A stretch of DNA of 32,410 bases from an uncultured Eubacteriales bacterium (GTDB taxonomy: Bacteria > Bacillota > Clostridia > Christensenellales > CAG-138): contig CADCNE010000002.1 in assembly GCA_902802805.1 (NCBI GenBank), positions 1 through 32,410 of the forward strand, read 5' to 3'. The stretch's first letter is position 1. Each line of letters starts with the position of its first letter. A program made the position numbers and the translations under genes. The notes under the pieces are model-generated. The model was not told where the DNA came from. It saw nothing but the letters and a program-made list of their open reading frames with translations, and did no database searches. Shown here in pieces: positions 1 through 6,565 of the stretch.

Positions 1-70
1 CCACCACCGCCAGCCCGATGGCGAGCAGCAGCAGCCCCAGCAGCAGATACAGATACGTGGAACGGGTCAC
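1..70 (-). CDS. N-terminal fragment of a membrane or secreted protein
   Basis: This is the first 23 codons of a gene that runs off the left edge on the minus strand. It starts with GTG at 70 and is preceded by GGAGG about nine bases upstream (positions 80-84). The visible protein begins VTRSTYLYLLLGLLLLAIGL, a short basic head followed by a leucine-rich hydrophobic stretch, so it is a membrane anchor or signal peptide. The family cannot be told from this fragment. It is divergent from the ribosomal protein operon. Confidence 0.6.
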   Translation of the reverse strand, partial: MTRSTYLYLLLGLLLLAIGLAVV

Positions 71-167
71 GGGCCTTCGCCTCCTTTTCGTTTTCTCGTT
101 ACGAAAAGCATGAGCCCCTTTGCCCGGAAATATACAGAAAAAATCGGCCAAAACCCGTAAAAATTCC

Positions 168-196
168 TTGACAAGCCGGGTGCGCTTTGTTAATAT
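168..196 (+). promoter_or_regulatory. Promoter of the rplM-rpsI operon
   Basis: TTGACA at 168-173 and TAATAT at 191-196 are separated by 17 bases, a near-consensus housekeeping sigma-factor promoter. Transcription would start near 203, leaving a leader of about 87 bases before rplM. That leader ends in TTGGAGGAATCGCC before the ATG. L13 leaders that bind the ribosomal protein are known in Bacillota, but I could not confirm the fold here. Confidence 0.85.
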
Positions 197-289
197 ATGC
201 AAGTGCCTATTGGGTGAAGTGCGGCACAAGCCCCGCCAGCGCTTGATCTTACGGCAGCAAGTATCAATATTTTCATTGGAGGAATCGCC

Positions 290-721
290 ATGAAGACCTA
301 TATGGCAAAGGGCGAAACCGTTGAGCGTAAGTGGTACGTGGTGGACGCGACGGATATGGTGCTCGGCCGTCTCTCTTCTCAGGTTGCCGCCATTCTCAGA
401 GGTAAGAACAAGCCCATCTTCACCCCCCACGTGGACACCGGCGACTGCGTCATCATCGTCAACGCCGCCAAGGTCCGCCTGACCGGGAACAAGCTGGCTG
501 ACAAGACCCACGTGCATCACACCGGTTACCCCGGCGGCCTCAAGGAGATCACCTACGGTGAGCTCCTCGCCAAGAAGCCCGAGTTCGCGGTGTACGAGTC
601 CATCCGCCGCATGATGCCCAAGGGCCCCCTGGGCCGCAAGATGCTCAAGAAGCTGCGCGTCTACGCCGGTCCCACCCACAACCACGAGGCCCAGCAGCCC
701 GAAGCGCTTGTGCTCAAATAA
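290..721 (+). CDS. rplM: 50S ribosomal protein L13
   Basis: Ribosomal protein L13 of the large subunit is an early assembly protein that binds 23S rRNA. The 143-residue product has the usual family length and the hallmark segments [62 protein letters not shown] and HNHEAQQP. The ATG at 290 sits behind TTGGAGGA. It is the first gene of the two-gene operon with rpsI, the classic arrangement in bacteria, with 15 bases between them. Nothing is odd about it. Confidence 0.98.
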   Translation: MKTYMAKGETVERKWYVVDATDMVLGRLSSQVAAILRGKNKPIFTPHVDTGDCVIIVNAAKVRLTGNKLADKTHVHHTGYPGGLKEITYGELLAKKPEFAVYESIRRMMPKGPLGRKMLKKLRVYAGPTHNHEAQQPEALVLK

Positions 722-736
722 GGAGGAGAAACGACT

Positions 737-1129
737 ATGGCAAAAACCGCTTTCATCGCCACCGGGCGTCGTAAGAAGTCCGTTGCCCGCGTCCGTTTGG
801 TCCCCGGCACCGGCGCCATCACCATCAACCGTCGCGACGTGGAGGACTACTTCGGTCTCGAGACCCTGAAGATGATCGTCCGCGCCCCCATGACCCTCAC
901 GAACACCCTCGAGAAGTACGACGTGCTCGTGAACGTCTACGGCGGCGGCACCACCGGCCAGGCCGGCGCCATCCGTCACGGCATCGCCCGCGCCCTGTGC
1001 GTGGCCCAGCCGGACCTTCGGCCCGAGCTCAAGAAGGCCGGATTCCTGACCCGCGACCCCAGAATGAAGGAGCGCAAAAAGTACGGTCTGCATGCAGCCC
1101 GCCGCGCCCCCCAGTTCAGCAAGCGTTAA
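737..1129 (+). CDS. rpsI: 30S ribosomal protein S9
   Basis: Ribosomal protein S9 is part of the small-subunit head; its basic C-terminal tail reaches the P-site tRNA. The product has 130 residues, with the family signature [19 protein letters not shown] at the N terminus, [19 protein letters not shown] in the middle and the invariant tail ending QFSKR. A strong AAGGAGGAG lies before the ATG at 737. It is followed immediately by a terminator. A decayed second copy of its last codons lies at about 1971-2006, on the far side of the yczE-like gene. Confidence 0.98.
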   Translation: MAKTAFIATGRRKKSVARVRLVPGTGAITINRRDVEDYFGLETLKMIVRAPMTLTNTLEKYDVLVNVYGGGTTGQAGAIRHGIARALCVAQPDLRPELKKAGFLTRDPRMKERKKYGLHAARRAPQFSKR

Positions 1130-1142
1130 CCAGGACCACATG

Positions 1143-1175
1143 CAAGCACCTGCGAAAGCGGGTGCTTGTTTTTTT
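1143..1175 (+). terminator. Rho-independent terminator of rplM-rpsI
   Basis: CAAGCACCTGC at 1143-1153 pairs with GCGGGTGCTTG at 1158-1168 around a GAAA tetraloop, with one G-U pair, and is followed by seven T residues (1169-1175). A related hairpin occurs again at 2020-2053. Confidence 0.93.
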
Positions 1176-1236
1176 ATCTATACATGTTGTACTGAAAGAA
1201 AGGTGAAAAAGAGAACTGTAACGATCCGGCCAGAAT

Positions 1237-1896
1237 TCAGCCGCGAAGGGCTTTTTCCACCAGCCGGTCGATGATCTTTCCGTTGATGGGCAGGAAGAGG
1301 CCGGCGATGGGGCCGATGAGGAACATGCAGACCAGCGTGCCGATCCCCGCGGTGCCGCCCAGGAGCCACCCAAGAAGCGTGAAGGCCCCATCCACCGCGA
1401 TACGCGTCAGGCTGAAGCGGAAATGCCCCTTCTCGCTGATCGCCAGGGCGACCAGGTCGTTGGGCCCGGTCCCCGCGTCGGAGCGGATCACGATGGTCAT
1501 GCCGTAGGCCAGGATGAAGCAGCCCAGGACCAGCATGCACGCCCGTCCGGGGATCCCCGCGCCGCCCAGCAGGGGCTGCAGCAGGCGGGTGAACACGTCG
1601 ATGATCGGACCGCCGAAGATCATGCAGAGGGCCGTCCCGATCTTGACGTAGCCCCTATCCACGAAGAGCAGGATCAGGATGATCAGAAGGCTGATCCCCA
1701 CGTGGGTCCGCCCATGGGTCAGAAACGGCCAGGCGAGCCATTGCGAAAGGGAGCGGAAGACGCCCTGCACGAACACGTTGAAGGGATCGGACCCCAGATC
1801 GGACAGCAGGAAGAGCGTGACGCCCAGGTGCGCGATCACAAGTCCCGTCATCAGGATCACGATCCGCAGGGCCCATTCCTTTGCGCTTCGCTTCAT
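1237..1896 (-). CDS. YczE/YitT-like integral membrane protein
   Basis: The 219-residue, multi-spanning membrane protein resembles the YczE/YyaS group. Supporting features are an N-terminal helix with HLGVTLFLLSDLGSDPFNVF, a central GTALCMIFGGPIIDVF, a repeat-like SDAGTGPNDLVALAISEK and a C-terminal IGTLVCMFLIGPIAGLFLP. The internal similarity between the LGSDPFNV and AGTGPNDL segments suggests two homologous halves. The molecular role of the family is not settled; B. subtilis YczE lies next to the surfactin locus. The gene is antisense to its neighbours, has its own promoter and lies between the real rpsI 3' end and a degenerate copy of it, which suggests insertion or duplication at this site. 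No terminator is evident downstream of it. Confidence 0.85.
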   Translation of the reverse strand: MKRSAKEWALRIVILMTGLVIAHLGVTLFLLSDLGSDPFNVFVQGVFRSLSQWLAWPFLTHGRTHVGISLLIILILLFVDRGYVKIGTALCMIFGGPIIDVFTRLLQPLLGGAGIPGRACMLVLGCFILAYGMTIVIRSDAGTGPNDLVALAISEKGHFRFSLTRIAVDGAFTLLGWLLGGTAGIGTLVCMFLIGPIAGLFLPINGKIIDRLVEKALRG

Positions 1897-1932
1897 GGCA
1901 GTTTTCCCCGTTTCGGCTTAGTTTTATTGTGT

Positions 1933-1961
1933 ATCGTATCAGATTCTCCCGCGTTTCGCAA
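1933..1961 (-). promoter_or_regulatory. Promoter of the yczE-like gene
   Basis: Read on the minus strand, TTGCGA (1956-1961) and TACGAT (1933-1938) are 17 bases apart, about 37 bases upstream of the ATG at 1896. The -35 end lies at the edge of the rpsI-like duplicated segment. Confidence 0.65.
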
Positions 1962-1970
1962 GAGGCTCCG

Positions 1971-2053
1971 TATACAGCCTGCTGCCCCCAGTTCAGCAAG
2001 CGTTAACCGGAACCACTTGCAAGCATCCACTTTTTGTGGGTGCTTGTTTTTTT
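1971..2053 (+). repeat. Degenerate duplicate of the rpsI 3' end and terminator
   Basis: Positions 1985-2008 repeat the last codons of rpsI: the run from CCCCAGTTCAGCAAG to the stop and following CC is identical to 1108-1131. Upstream, 1971-1985 matches 1091-1105 with four differences, all transitions, and one codon is missing in the C-run. The stop is followed, as in rpsI, by a terminator hairpin: CAAGCATCCAC (2020-2030) pairs with GTGGGTGCTTG (2036-2046), followed by T7. In the S9 frame the copy reads YTACCPQFSKR-stop, compared with [12 protein letters not shown] in the true gene. Confidence 0.9.
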
Positions 2054-2057
2054 ACCC

Positions 2058-2086
2058 TTGACATATTCCACAAGTGGAAGTATAGT
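2058..2086 (+). promoter_or_regulatory. Promoter of the padR-flavoprotein operon
   Basis: TTGACA (2058-2063) and TATAGT (2081-2086) are separated by 17 bases. The spacer itself contains an inverted repeat, so a bound repressor would block polymerase directly. Confidence 0.88.
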
Positions 2087-2106
2087 ATATGCCATAAGTG
2101 GAATAT
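2067..2106. promoter_or_regulatory. Tandem palindromic operators, probably for PadR
   Basis: TTCCAC-AA-GTGGAA (2067-2080) is a perfect inverted repeat lying between the -35 and -10 boxes. A second, imperfect copy, ATATGCCA-TAAG-TGGAATAT (about 2087-2106), covers the start of transcription. Both share the TCCA/TGGA arms. A site pair placed like this just upstream of padR is the usual arrangement for an autorepressing PadR protein; binding by this particular PadR is inferred. Confidence 0.75.
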
Positions 2107-2120
2107 GAAAGGAGGCAGCC

Positions 2121-2696
2121 ATGCTAAAACACGGCATCCTGGGCTTGCTCAACTATGGGGATAAGACGGGCTATGAGATCATGACGGTGTTCCGGGATTC
2201 CCTGAATCATTTCTGGACGGCTCAGACCAGCCAGATCTACCGGGAGCTGCAGACCATGGAGAAGGCTGGCTGGATCAGCGAGCGCCATGTGGAGCAGACC
2301 GGCAAGCCCGACAAGAACGTGTTCTCCATCACGGCGGAGGGTCGGGCGGAGCTGCTCCGGTGGCTGCGGGCGGACAACCTGCCCCGAAGCGTCCGCGACC
2401 CGTTTCTGATGAAGACCTTCTTTCGGGGGGAGCTGCCGGTGGAGGAAAACATCGCCTATTTCAAGACGATCCGGGACGCCGCCGTTTTCCCGGACGACGG
2501 GAAGCAGGCCACCGCCGCGGCGGAGATGTACCAGGCGGCCATTCAAAATCCAGAGAAGGCCGTCTACTGGAAGCTCACCATCGAATTCGGGCGCATGTTC
2601 GAGCGGATGTATCGGCAGTGGTGCCAGGTCTGCATCCGGGAGCTGGAAGAACTGCGGCAAAAACAGACTGACGAAGTTAAGGAGAGAAGCATATGA
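2121..2696 (+). CDS. PadR-family transcriptional regulator
   Basis: The 191-residue protein has a PadR winged helix at about residues 1-80: MLKHGILGLLNYGDKTGYEI, the QIYRELQTMEKAGWI recognition-helix region and the PDKNVFSITAEGRAEL wing. A helical C-terminal domain (about 95-180) is typical of the longer PadR proteins and mediates dimerisation. PadR proteins usually repress their own operon and are released by small aromatic or toxic compounds. The ATG at 2121 follows AAAGGAGG. Its stop overlaps the next start by four bases (ATGA), so it is translationally coupled to three flavodoxin-fold genes. The operon is therefore a candidate inducible redox or detoxification unit; the inducer is unknown. 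Confidence 0.92.
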   Translation: MLKHGILGLLNYGDKTGYEIMTVFRDSLNHFWTAQTSQIYRELQTMEKAGWISERHVEQTGKPDKNVFSITAEGRAELLRWLRADNLPRSVRDPFLMKTFFRGELPVEENIAYFKTIRDAAVFPDDGKQATAAAEMYQAAIQNPEKAVYWKLTIEFGRMFERMYRQWCQVCIRELEELRQKQTDEVKERSI

Positions 2697-3181
2697 AGGT
2701 GATCCTGCACGATCTGGGCCCGGAATACGAGGTGCTGATCGACTCAAAGTGTGACCGTTCGCTGGCGGCGGACGGGAAATACGCCCCCTGCCAGGGGTGC
2801 TTCGGCTGCTGGACCAAGCATCCGGCGGAGTGTTTCATGAAGGACAAGCTCCACGAGGCCTGCCGCATCCTGGGCCTGGCGGACGAGCGGGTGATCGTCA
2901 CGAAGAACCTGTACGGCGGATACAGCGCCGCGGTGAAGAACGTGCTGGATCGGTCCATCGGCACGTCCACGCCCTTTTCCACCTACCGGGGCTGGCAGAT
3001 GCACCACACCCTGCGCTACGGCCGGCACGACCTGTTGAAGGTGATCGTCTACGGCGATATCACCGAGGCGGAGAAGGAGACCTTCCGCCTGCTGGTCCGG
3101 CGCAACGCCATAAACGAGGGCAACGACCGGTCGGAAGTCGTGTTTCTCTCGGACCTTTCTGAATTGGAGGCAGCCCTATGA
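2693..3181 (+). CDS. Flavodoxin-like protein with a CxxCxxC cluster, lacking the N-terminal phosphate loop
   Basis: The 162-residue protein belongs to the flavodoxin/NADPH-dependent FMN reductase group. It contains C33-QGC36-FGC39-W followed by C47, the pattern seen in iron-sulfur flavoprotein-like reductases, and the later segment LYGGYSAAVKNVLDRSIG, which matches the FMN-contacting P-L-Y-x-G region of relatives. The usual N-terminal NGSPxK phosphate-binding loop is absent: the first strand MKVILHDLGP runs directly into EYEVLIDSKCDRS. It overlaps padR and the following gene by four bases each, so the products are probably made in step. The next protein has the loop this one lacks, which suggests a heterodimer. 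The electron donor and substrate are unknown. Confidence 0.8.
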   Translation: MKVILHDLGPEYEVLIDSKCDRSLAADGKYAPCQGCFGCWTKHPAECFMKDKLHEACRILGLADERVIVTKNLYGGYSAAVKNVLDRSIGTSTPFSTYRGWQMHHTLRYGRHDLLKVIVYGDITEAEKETFRLLVRRNAINEGNDRSEVVFLSDLSELEAAL

Positions 3182-3924
3182 AGACCGTATTCATCAACGC
3201 CAGCCCCAAGAAGCGCTTCTGCGCCTCGGCCTATTTCCTGTTCTTGCAGCGGCTGTTCGTGCCGGGGAAGAAGGTCACGCTGAAGCTCCGCACCCCGGCG
3301 GACCACGACCAGATCCTAAACGAGCTACGGGACGCCGACACCGTGGTGTTCGGCCTGCCCCTCTACGTGGACGGCATCCCCTCCCATGTGCTTCGGTTCC
3401 TCGAAAAGATGGAATCGTTCTGCCGGGAAAACGGTCTGCACCTTCGGGTATGCTGCATCGCCAACAACGGCTTTATCGAAGGCAAACAGAACGAGCCGCT
3501 GATGCAGCTCTTTGAGAACTTCTGCGCCCGGGCGGGCCTCGTTTGGGGCGGCGGCGTGGGCATCGGCGGCGGCGTGATGCTGAACGTGTACCGGATCGTG
3601 TATCTCGTGCAGATCGGGCTCCTGCTGGTCAACATCCTGCTCAACCTCATCCACACCGGCTCCTTCTACGCCCAGGGCGCCCTCAGCAACTTCGGGCAGA
3701 ACACCGCCATCATCCTGTTTTTGAACCTGGGCGTGCTACTCTACATCGGCCGCCTGGGCTGGTTCATTCGCAAGGGAGCCTGCGCCGGGAAGAGGTATAC
3801 CCGCATCATGGTCCCCTCGTTCCTCTTCATCCTGTTCGCGGACATCTTCTTCGTCATCGTCTCCATACTGGAGGGCGGCATCTTCCGGGGCTGGCTGGCG
3901 AAGAAGCGGCCCACGGACGCGTAA
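3178..3924 (+). CDS. Flavodoxin-fold protein fused to a membrane domain
   Basis: This is a 248-residue protein with two parts. Residues 1-125 form a flavodoxin-like domain with the phosphate-loop motif NASPKK (7-12) and VVFGLPLYVDGIPSHVLRFLE (about 56-76). From about residue 136 onwards come three hydrophobic segments (near 137-158, 172-193 and 210-231) that should span the membrane. It has no CxGCxxCW cluster, unlike its two neighbours. It overlaps the upstream gene by four bases and is followed 16 bases later by the third reductase. The likely role is a membrane-tethered flavin oxidoreductase subunit working with the preceding protein; this is inference from operon structure and motif complementarity. 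Confidence 0.8.
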   Translation: MKTVFINASPKKRFCASAYFLFLQRLFVPGKKVTLKLRTPADHDQILNELRDADTVVFGLPLYVDGIPSHVLRFLEKMESFCRENGLHLRVCCIANNGFIEGKQNEPLMQLFENFCARAGLVWGGGVGIGGGVMLNVYRIVYLVQIGLLLVNILLNLIHTGSFYAQGALSNFGQNTAIILFLNLGVLLYIGRLGWFIRKGACAGKRYTRIMVPSFLFILFADIFFVIVSILEGGIFRGWLAKKRPTDA

Positions 3925-3940
3925 ACAGAAAGGATCCATC

Positions 3941-4621
3941 ATGAAAGTATTGGTTTTGAACGGCAGCCCCAAAAAGAAGAGCGACACCTTCCGCATGACG
4001 GAGCGCTTTTTAAAAGGCATGAATGCTGCCGGCGAGCATGAGGTCACCGTGGTCAACGTGATCGAGAAGGCCATCGCCCCCTGCAAGGGGTGCTTTGGCT
4101 GCTGGCAGCAGGGAGAGGGCCACTGCCTGATCGGCGACGATCAGAACGGGATCCTGGACCTGTATCGGGCCGCCGACCTGATCATCTGGAGCTTCCCGCT
4201 CTATTGCTACGGCATGCCCTCCCACCTGAAGGCGGTGTTGGACCGGACCATCCCCCTGATGAAGATGGATATGGTCCAGCTCAGCGACGGCAGGGTCCAG
4301 CATGTGCCCCTGGCGGATTTCTCCAAGATACACACCCTGGTCCTCTGCGGCTGCGGGTTCCCGGACTGGGAGGGAAACTTCGACGCCTTGAAGATGCAAT
4401 GCAAACAGTGCTTCGGGAACCTCACCATGGTCTGTGTCCCGGAGACGCCCATGCTGAACGTGCCCCAGGCGGCGGTGGTGGCGGACCCGCTGCTGGACCG
4501 CTTTGAGGCGGCCGGGGCGGAATATGCCCAAAGCCTCTGCCTTTCCCCGGAGACCGTCGCCCGCCTTGAGACCCCCATGATTCCCAAGGAGGTCTACGTC
4601 AGCATCGTAAACGGCGGTTGA
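3941..4621 (+). CDS. Flavodoxin family NAD(P)H-dependent oxidoreductase
   Basis: This is a complete 226-residue flavodoxin-fold reductase. It has the FMN phosphate loop NGSPKKKSDT (7-16), the cysteine cluster C48-KGC51-FGC54-W with C62, and the SFPLYCYGMPSHLKAVLDRT segment that contacts the flavin ring. The C-terminal part carries several further cysteines (VLCGCGFPDW; MQCKQCFG). Unlike the pair before it, all family motifs are in one polypeptide. It is the third flavodoxin-fold gene under the PadR promoter and has its own GAAAGGA ribosome site before the ATG. The probable reaction is NAD(P)H-dependent reduction of a small acceptor such as a quinone, nitro or azo compound; the substrate is not determinable. 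Confidence 0.88.
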   Translation: MKVLVLNGSPKKKSDTFRMTERFLKGMNAAGEHEVTVVNVIEKAIAPCKGCFGCWQQGEGHCLIGDDQNGILDLYRAADLIIWSFPLYCYGMPSHLKAVLDRTIPLMKMDMVQLSDGRVQHVPLADFSKIHTLVLCGCGFPDWEGNFDALKMQCKQCFGNLTMVCVPETPMLNVPQAAVVADPLLDRFEAAGAEYAQSLCLSPETVARLETPMIPKEVYVSIVNGG

Positions 4622-4663
4622 TGCGGCACCTGACAAGTGGGATCGGGAAAGTCGAGAAAAGCT

Positions 4664-5296
4664 ATGCTGTTTGACAACGCCTACTTCATCAACGGTACGG
4701 CCTACGCAGGGAAGTCCACCCTGGTGAAGCTCCTGGCCAAGAAGCACGAAGGCATCGCCTGCGAGGAGAATTACCACGACGGTTATCCGGTCCGGCTGGA
4801 CCCGGCGGAGTTCCCCTGCCTGTGCTATACCCGGGATCTCAGGGACTGGCGCGATTTCGTCCGTCGGTCGCCGGAGGCGTACGAGGCCTGGATCGACGGC
4901 GTTACGAAGGAGTGCGAGGTGCTGGAGCTGCGGATGCTGCCCGGGATCTGCCGTCAGGGCAAGCCCGTGTTCGTGGACACCAACATTTCCCCGGAGACCC
5001 TGAAGACCGTGGCCGCTCCCGGCCACGTGCTTCTCATGCTGGCGGACCCGGACGTTTCCGTGGACCGGTTCTTCGAGCGGCCGGACCGGGAGAAACAGTT
5101 CCTCTACAGGCTGCTGCTAACAGAGCCCGACCCCGCCGCCGCCCTGGAGAACTACCGTCAGGGGCTCCTGCGCATCAACTCCCGGGAGCGGTACGACCGC
5201 TTTCTCCGCGCCGGCTTCCCCGTGCTTTTGCGGGACGAAAACAGGACCGTGGAGGAGACCCTGGCCCTGGTGGAGAAGGCCTTCGGCCTGGCATGA
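4664..5296 (+). CDS. P-loop kinase-like protein (AAA_33/shikimate-kinase fold type)
   Basis: This is a small cytosolic P-loop protein, 210 residues from the ATG at 4664. Walker A is GTAYAGKST at residues 11-19, and FVDTNISPETL may be the Walker B region. The C-terminal half is helical, with a FFERPDREKQFLYRLL segment resembling the lid of small-molecule kinases. The start is uncertain: the frame is open from a GTG at 4637, which would add nine residues including a chance GSGKS, but neither start has a good ribosome site. It lies 42 bases after the last flavoprotein gene (15 from the GTG) and probably shares its transcript. A terminator follows. The substrate is unknown. Confidence 0.7.
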   Translation: MLFDNAYFINGTAYAGKSTLVKLLAKKHEGIACEENYHDGYPVRLDPAEFPCLCYTRDLRDWRDFVRRSPEAYEAWIDGVTKECEVLELRMLPGICRQGKPVFVDTNISPETLKTVAAPGHVLLMLADPDVSVDRFFERPDREKQFLYRLLLTEPDPAAALENYRQGLLRINSRERYDRFLRAGFPVLLRDENRTVEETLALVEKAFGLA

Positions 5297-5311
5297 TCCG
5301 TCGACCACGAT

Positions 5312-5343
5312 AAAAAACCGTCAGCGACCGCTGACGGTTTTTT
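5312..5343. terminator. Bidirectional terminator between convergent genes
   Basis: CCGTCAGCG pairs with CGCTGACGG (stem 5318-5337), flanked by six A residues on the left and six T residues on the right, so it can stop transcription from both the PadR operon and the minus-strand ATP-grasp operon. Confidence 0.95.
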
Positions 5344-5355
5344 ACTGCTCTATCG

Positions 5356-6546
5356 TTAATTTCGCTCCGCCAGGATCCGGTCGTAGAAGCTGAGGACGTC
5401 CTCCATGGTGGGGAAGCGGGCCAGGAACATGTAGTCCCCCATGTCCGGAGCCAGGGCAAGGCCCACGCGGCCCTCCTCCACGATGTTGGCGGGGTAGGCC
5501 TTGAGCACGTCCTCCCGGCTCATCACGTAAGCCCGGGCGTCCCGCCGCCCCGCGAAGGCGCAGAACATGCGCTCGCCCAGGGCCTTGCGGCTCTCGTCAT
5601 AGACGATCATGTCCGCCCAGATCTGGTATACGTCGGTGCTGTTGGCGAAGTTCATCATGGTGGGGGAGACGCCGCCGCTGGGCCGCATGTTCACCTCCAG
5701 GGCCACGAAGTCCCCCTGCTTGCCGATGCGCTGGTCCCGAGCGAGGTGGAAGAACTCGAAGTGGATGAACCGCTTCTTCACGCCGAAGGCCTTCACCGCC
5801 GCCCGGCCCATGTCCCGGAGGGTGTCGGGCAGGGGGTTGCGGATCATGAAGGGGCAGCTCTTGGCCTCGTTGACGATGTCCATGATGCTCCCCAGGGTGA
5901 TGTTGCCGGTCTCGAAGATGGGCTCGCCCTGGCTGTTGACGATGGCGTCGTAGGAGACCACGTCCCCGTCGATGTACTCCTCCATGATGTACTGGACATT
6001 GTTGGGCCGGCGGGCGAAGAAGAGATCCAGCTCCGCCTCGTTGCCGATGCGGAAGGTGTCGTTGGCGCCCACACCGTTGTCGGGCTTGGCCACCACGGGG
6101 TAGCCCACCTGCCGGATGAACGCCAGGCAGTCCGCCCGATCGTCCACCATGTGGTAGAGGGCCACGGGGATGCCGGCCAGCCGATACCTATCCTTCATGA
6201 GGGATTTGCACTTCACCGGGGGCATGTCCTGGGGCTGGAAGCCGGTAGTGATGTGGAAGTCCTGCCGAAGGGCCGCGTCCCGCTCCAGCCAGTACTCGTT
6301 GTTGGATTCGAGATAGTCGATCCGCCCGTGCTTGTGGATGAAGAAGGCCACGGCCCGGTAGACCTCGTCGTAGTTCTCGAGGGACGAGACCTTGTAATAC
6401 TCGTTCAACGATTCCTTCAGCTCCCGCCTGAGGCCGTCGTAGGGGCAGTCGCCGATGCCCAGCACCGTGACGCCGTTCTTGCGCAGCCGGTCGCAGAAAT
6501 GCCAGTGGTTCTCGGGGAAGTTGGGGGAGATGTAGACGAAATTCAT
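5356..6546 (-). CDS. ATP-grasp ligase
   Basis: The 396-residue protein has the architecture of ATP-grasp carboxylate-amine ligases. An N-terminal Rossmann-like part (1-100) contains ISPNFPENHWHFCDRLRKNG. The lysine/loop region GYPVVAKPDNGVGANDTFRI lies near 150-170. MEEYIDGDVVSYDAIV (about 195-210) follows, and the acidic metal-binding segment FVALEVNMRPSGG comes near 290. Such enzymes join a carboxylate to an amine or thiol through an acyl-phosphate. The family is clear, the substrates are not. It is the second gene of a two-gene operon behind an alpha/beta-hydrolase (19 bases apart), and pairing of a ligase with an esterase suggests synthesis and release or repair of one small molecule. Confidence 0.88.
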   Translation of the reverse strand: MNFVYISPNFPENHWHFCDRLRKNGVTVLGIGDCPYDGLRRELKESLNEYYKVSSLENYDEVYRAVAFFIHKHGRIDYLESNNEYWLERDAALRQDFHITTGFQPQDMPPVKCKSLMKDRYRLAGIPVALYHMVDDRADCLAFIRQVGYPVVAKPDNGVGANDTFRIGNEAELDLFFARRPNNVQYIMEEYIDGDVVSYDAIVNSQGEPIFETGNITLGSIMDIVNEAKSCPFMIRNPLPDTLRDMGRAAVKAFGVKKRFIHFEFFHLARDQRIGKQGDFVALEVNMRPSGGVSPTMMNFANSTDVYQIWADMIVYDESRKALGERMFCAFAGRRDARAYVMSREDVLKAYPANIVEEGRVGLALAPDMGDYMFLARFPTMEDVLSFYDRILAERN

Positions 6547-6565
6547 GGGAACTCCTTTCCGGGGG

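Noticed and set aside
203-289. L13 autoregulatory leader RNA
   Set aside because: The position is right, but I could not build the characteristic pairing with confidence, so it is mentioned only under the promoter.
1237-1896. yczE-like gene as a complete integrative element
   Set aside because: There is no integrase, excisionase or mobilisation gene; at most it is a remnant or a single-gene insertion.
4010-5026. A 338-codon open frame on the minus strand
   Set aside because: Shadow of the third flavoprotein and the P-loop gene, and it crosses both.
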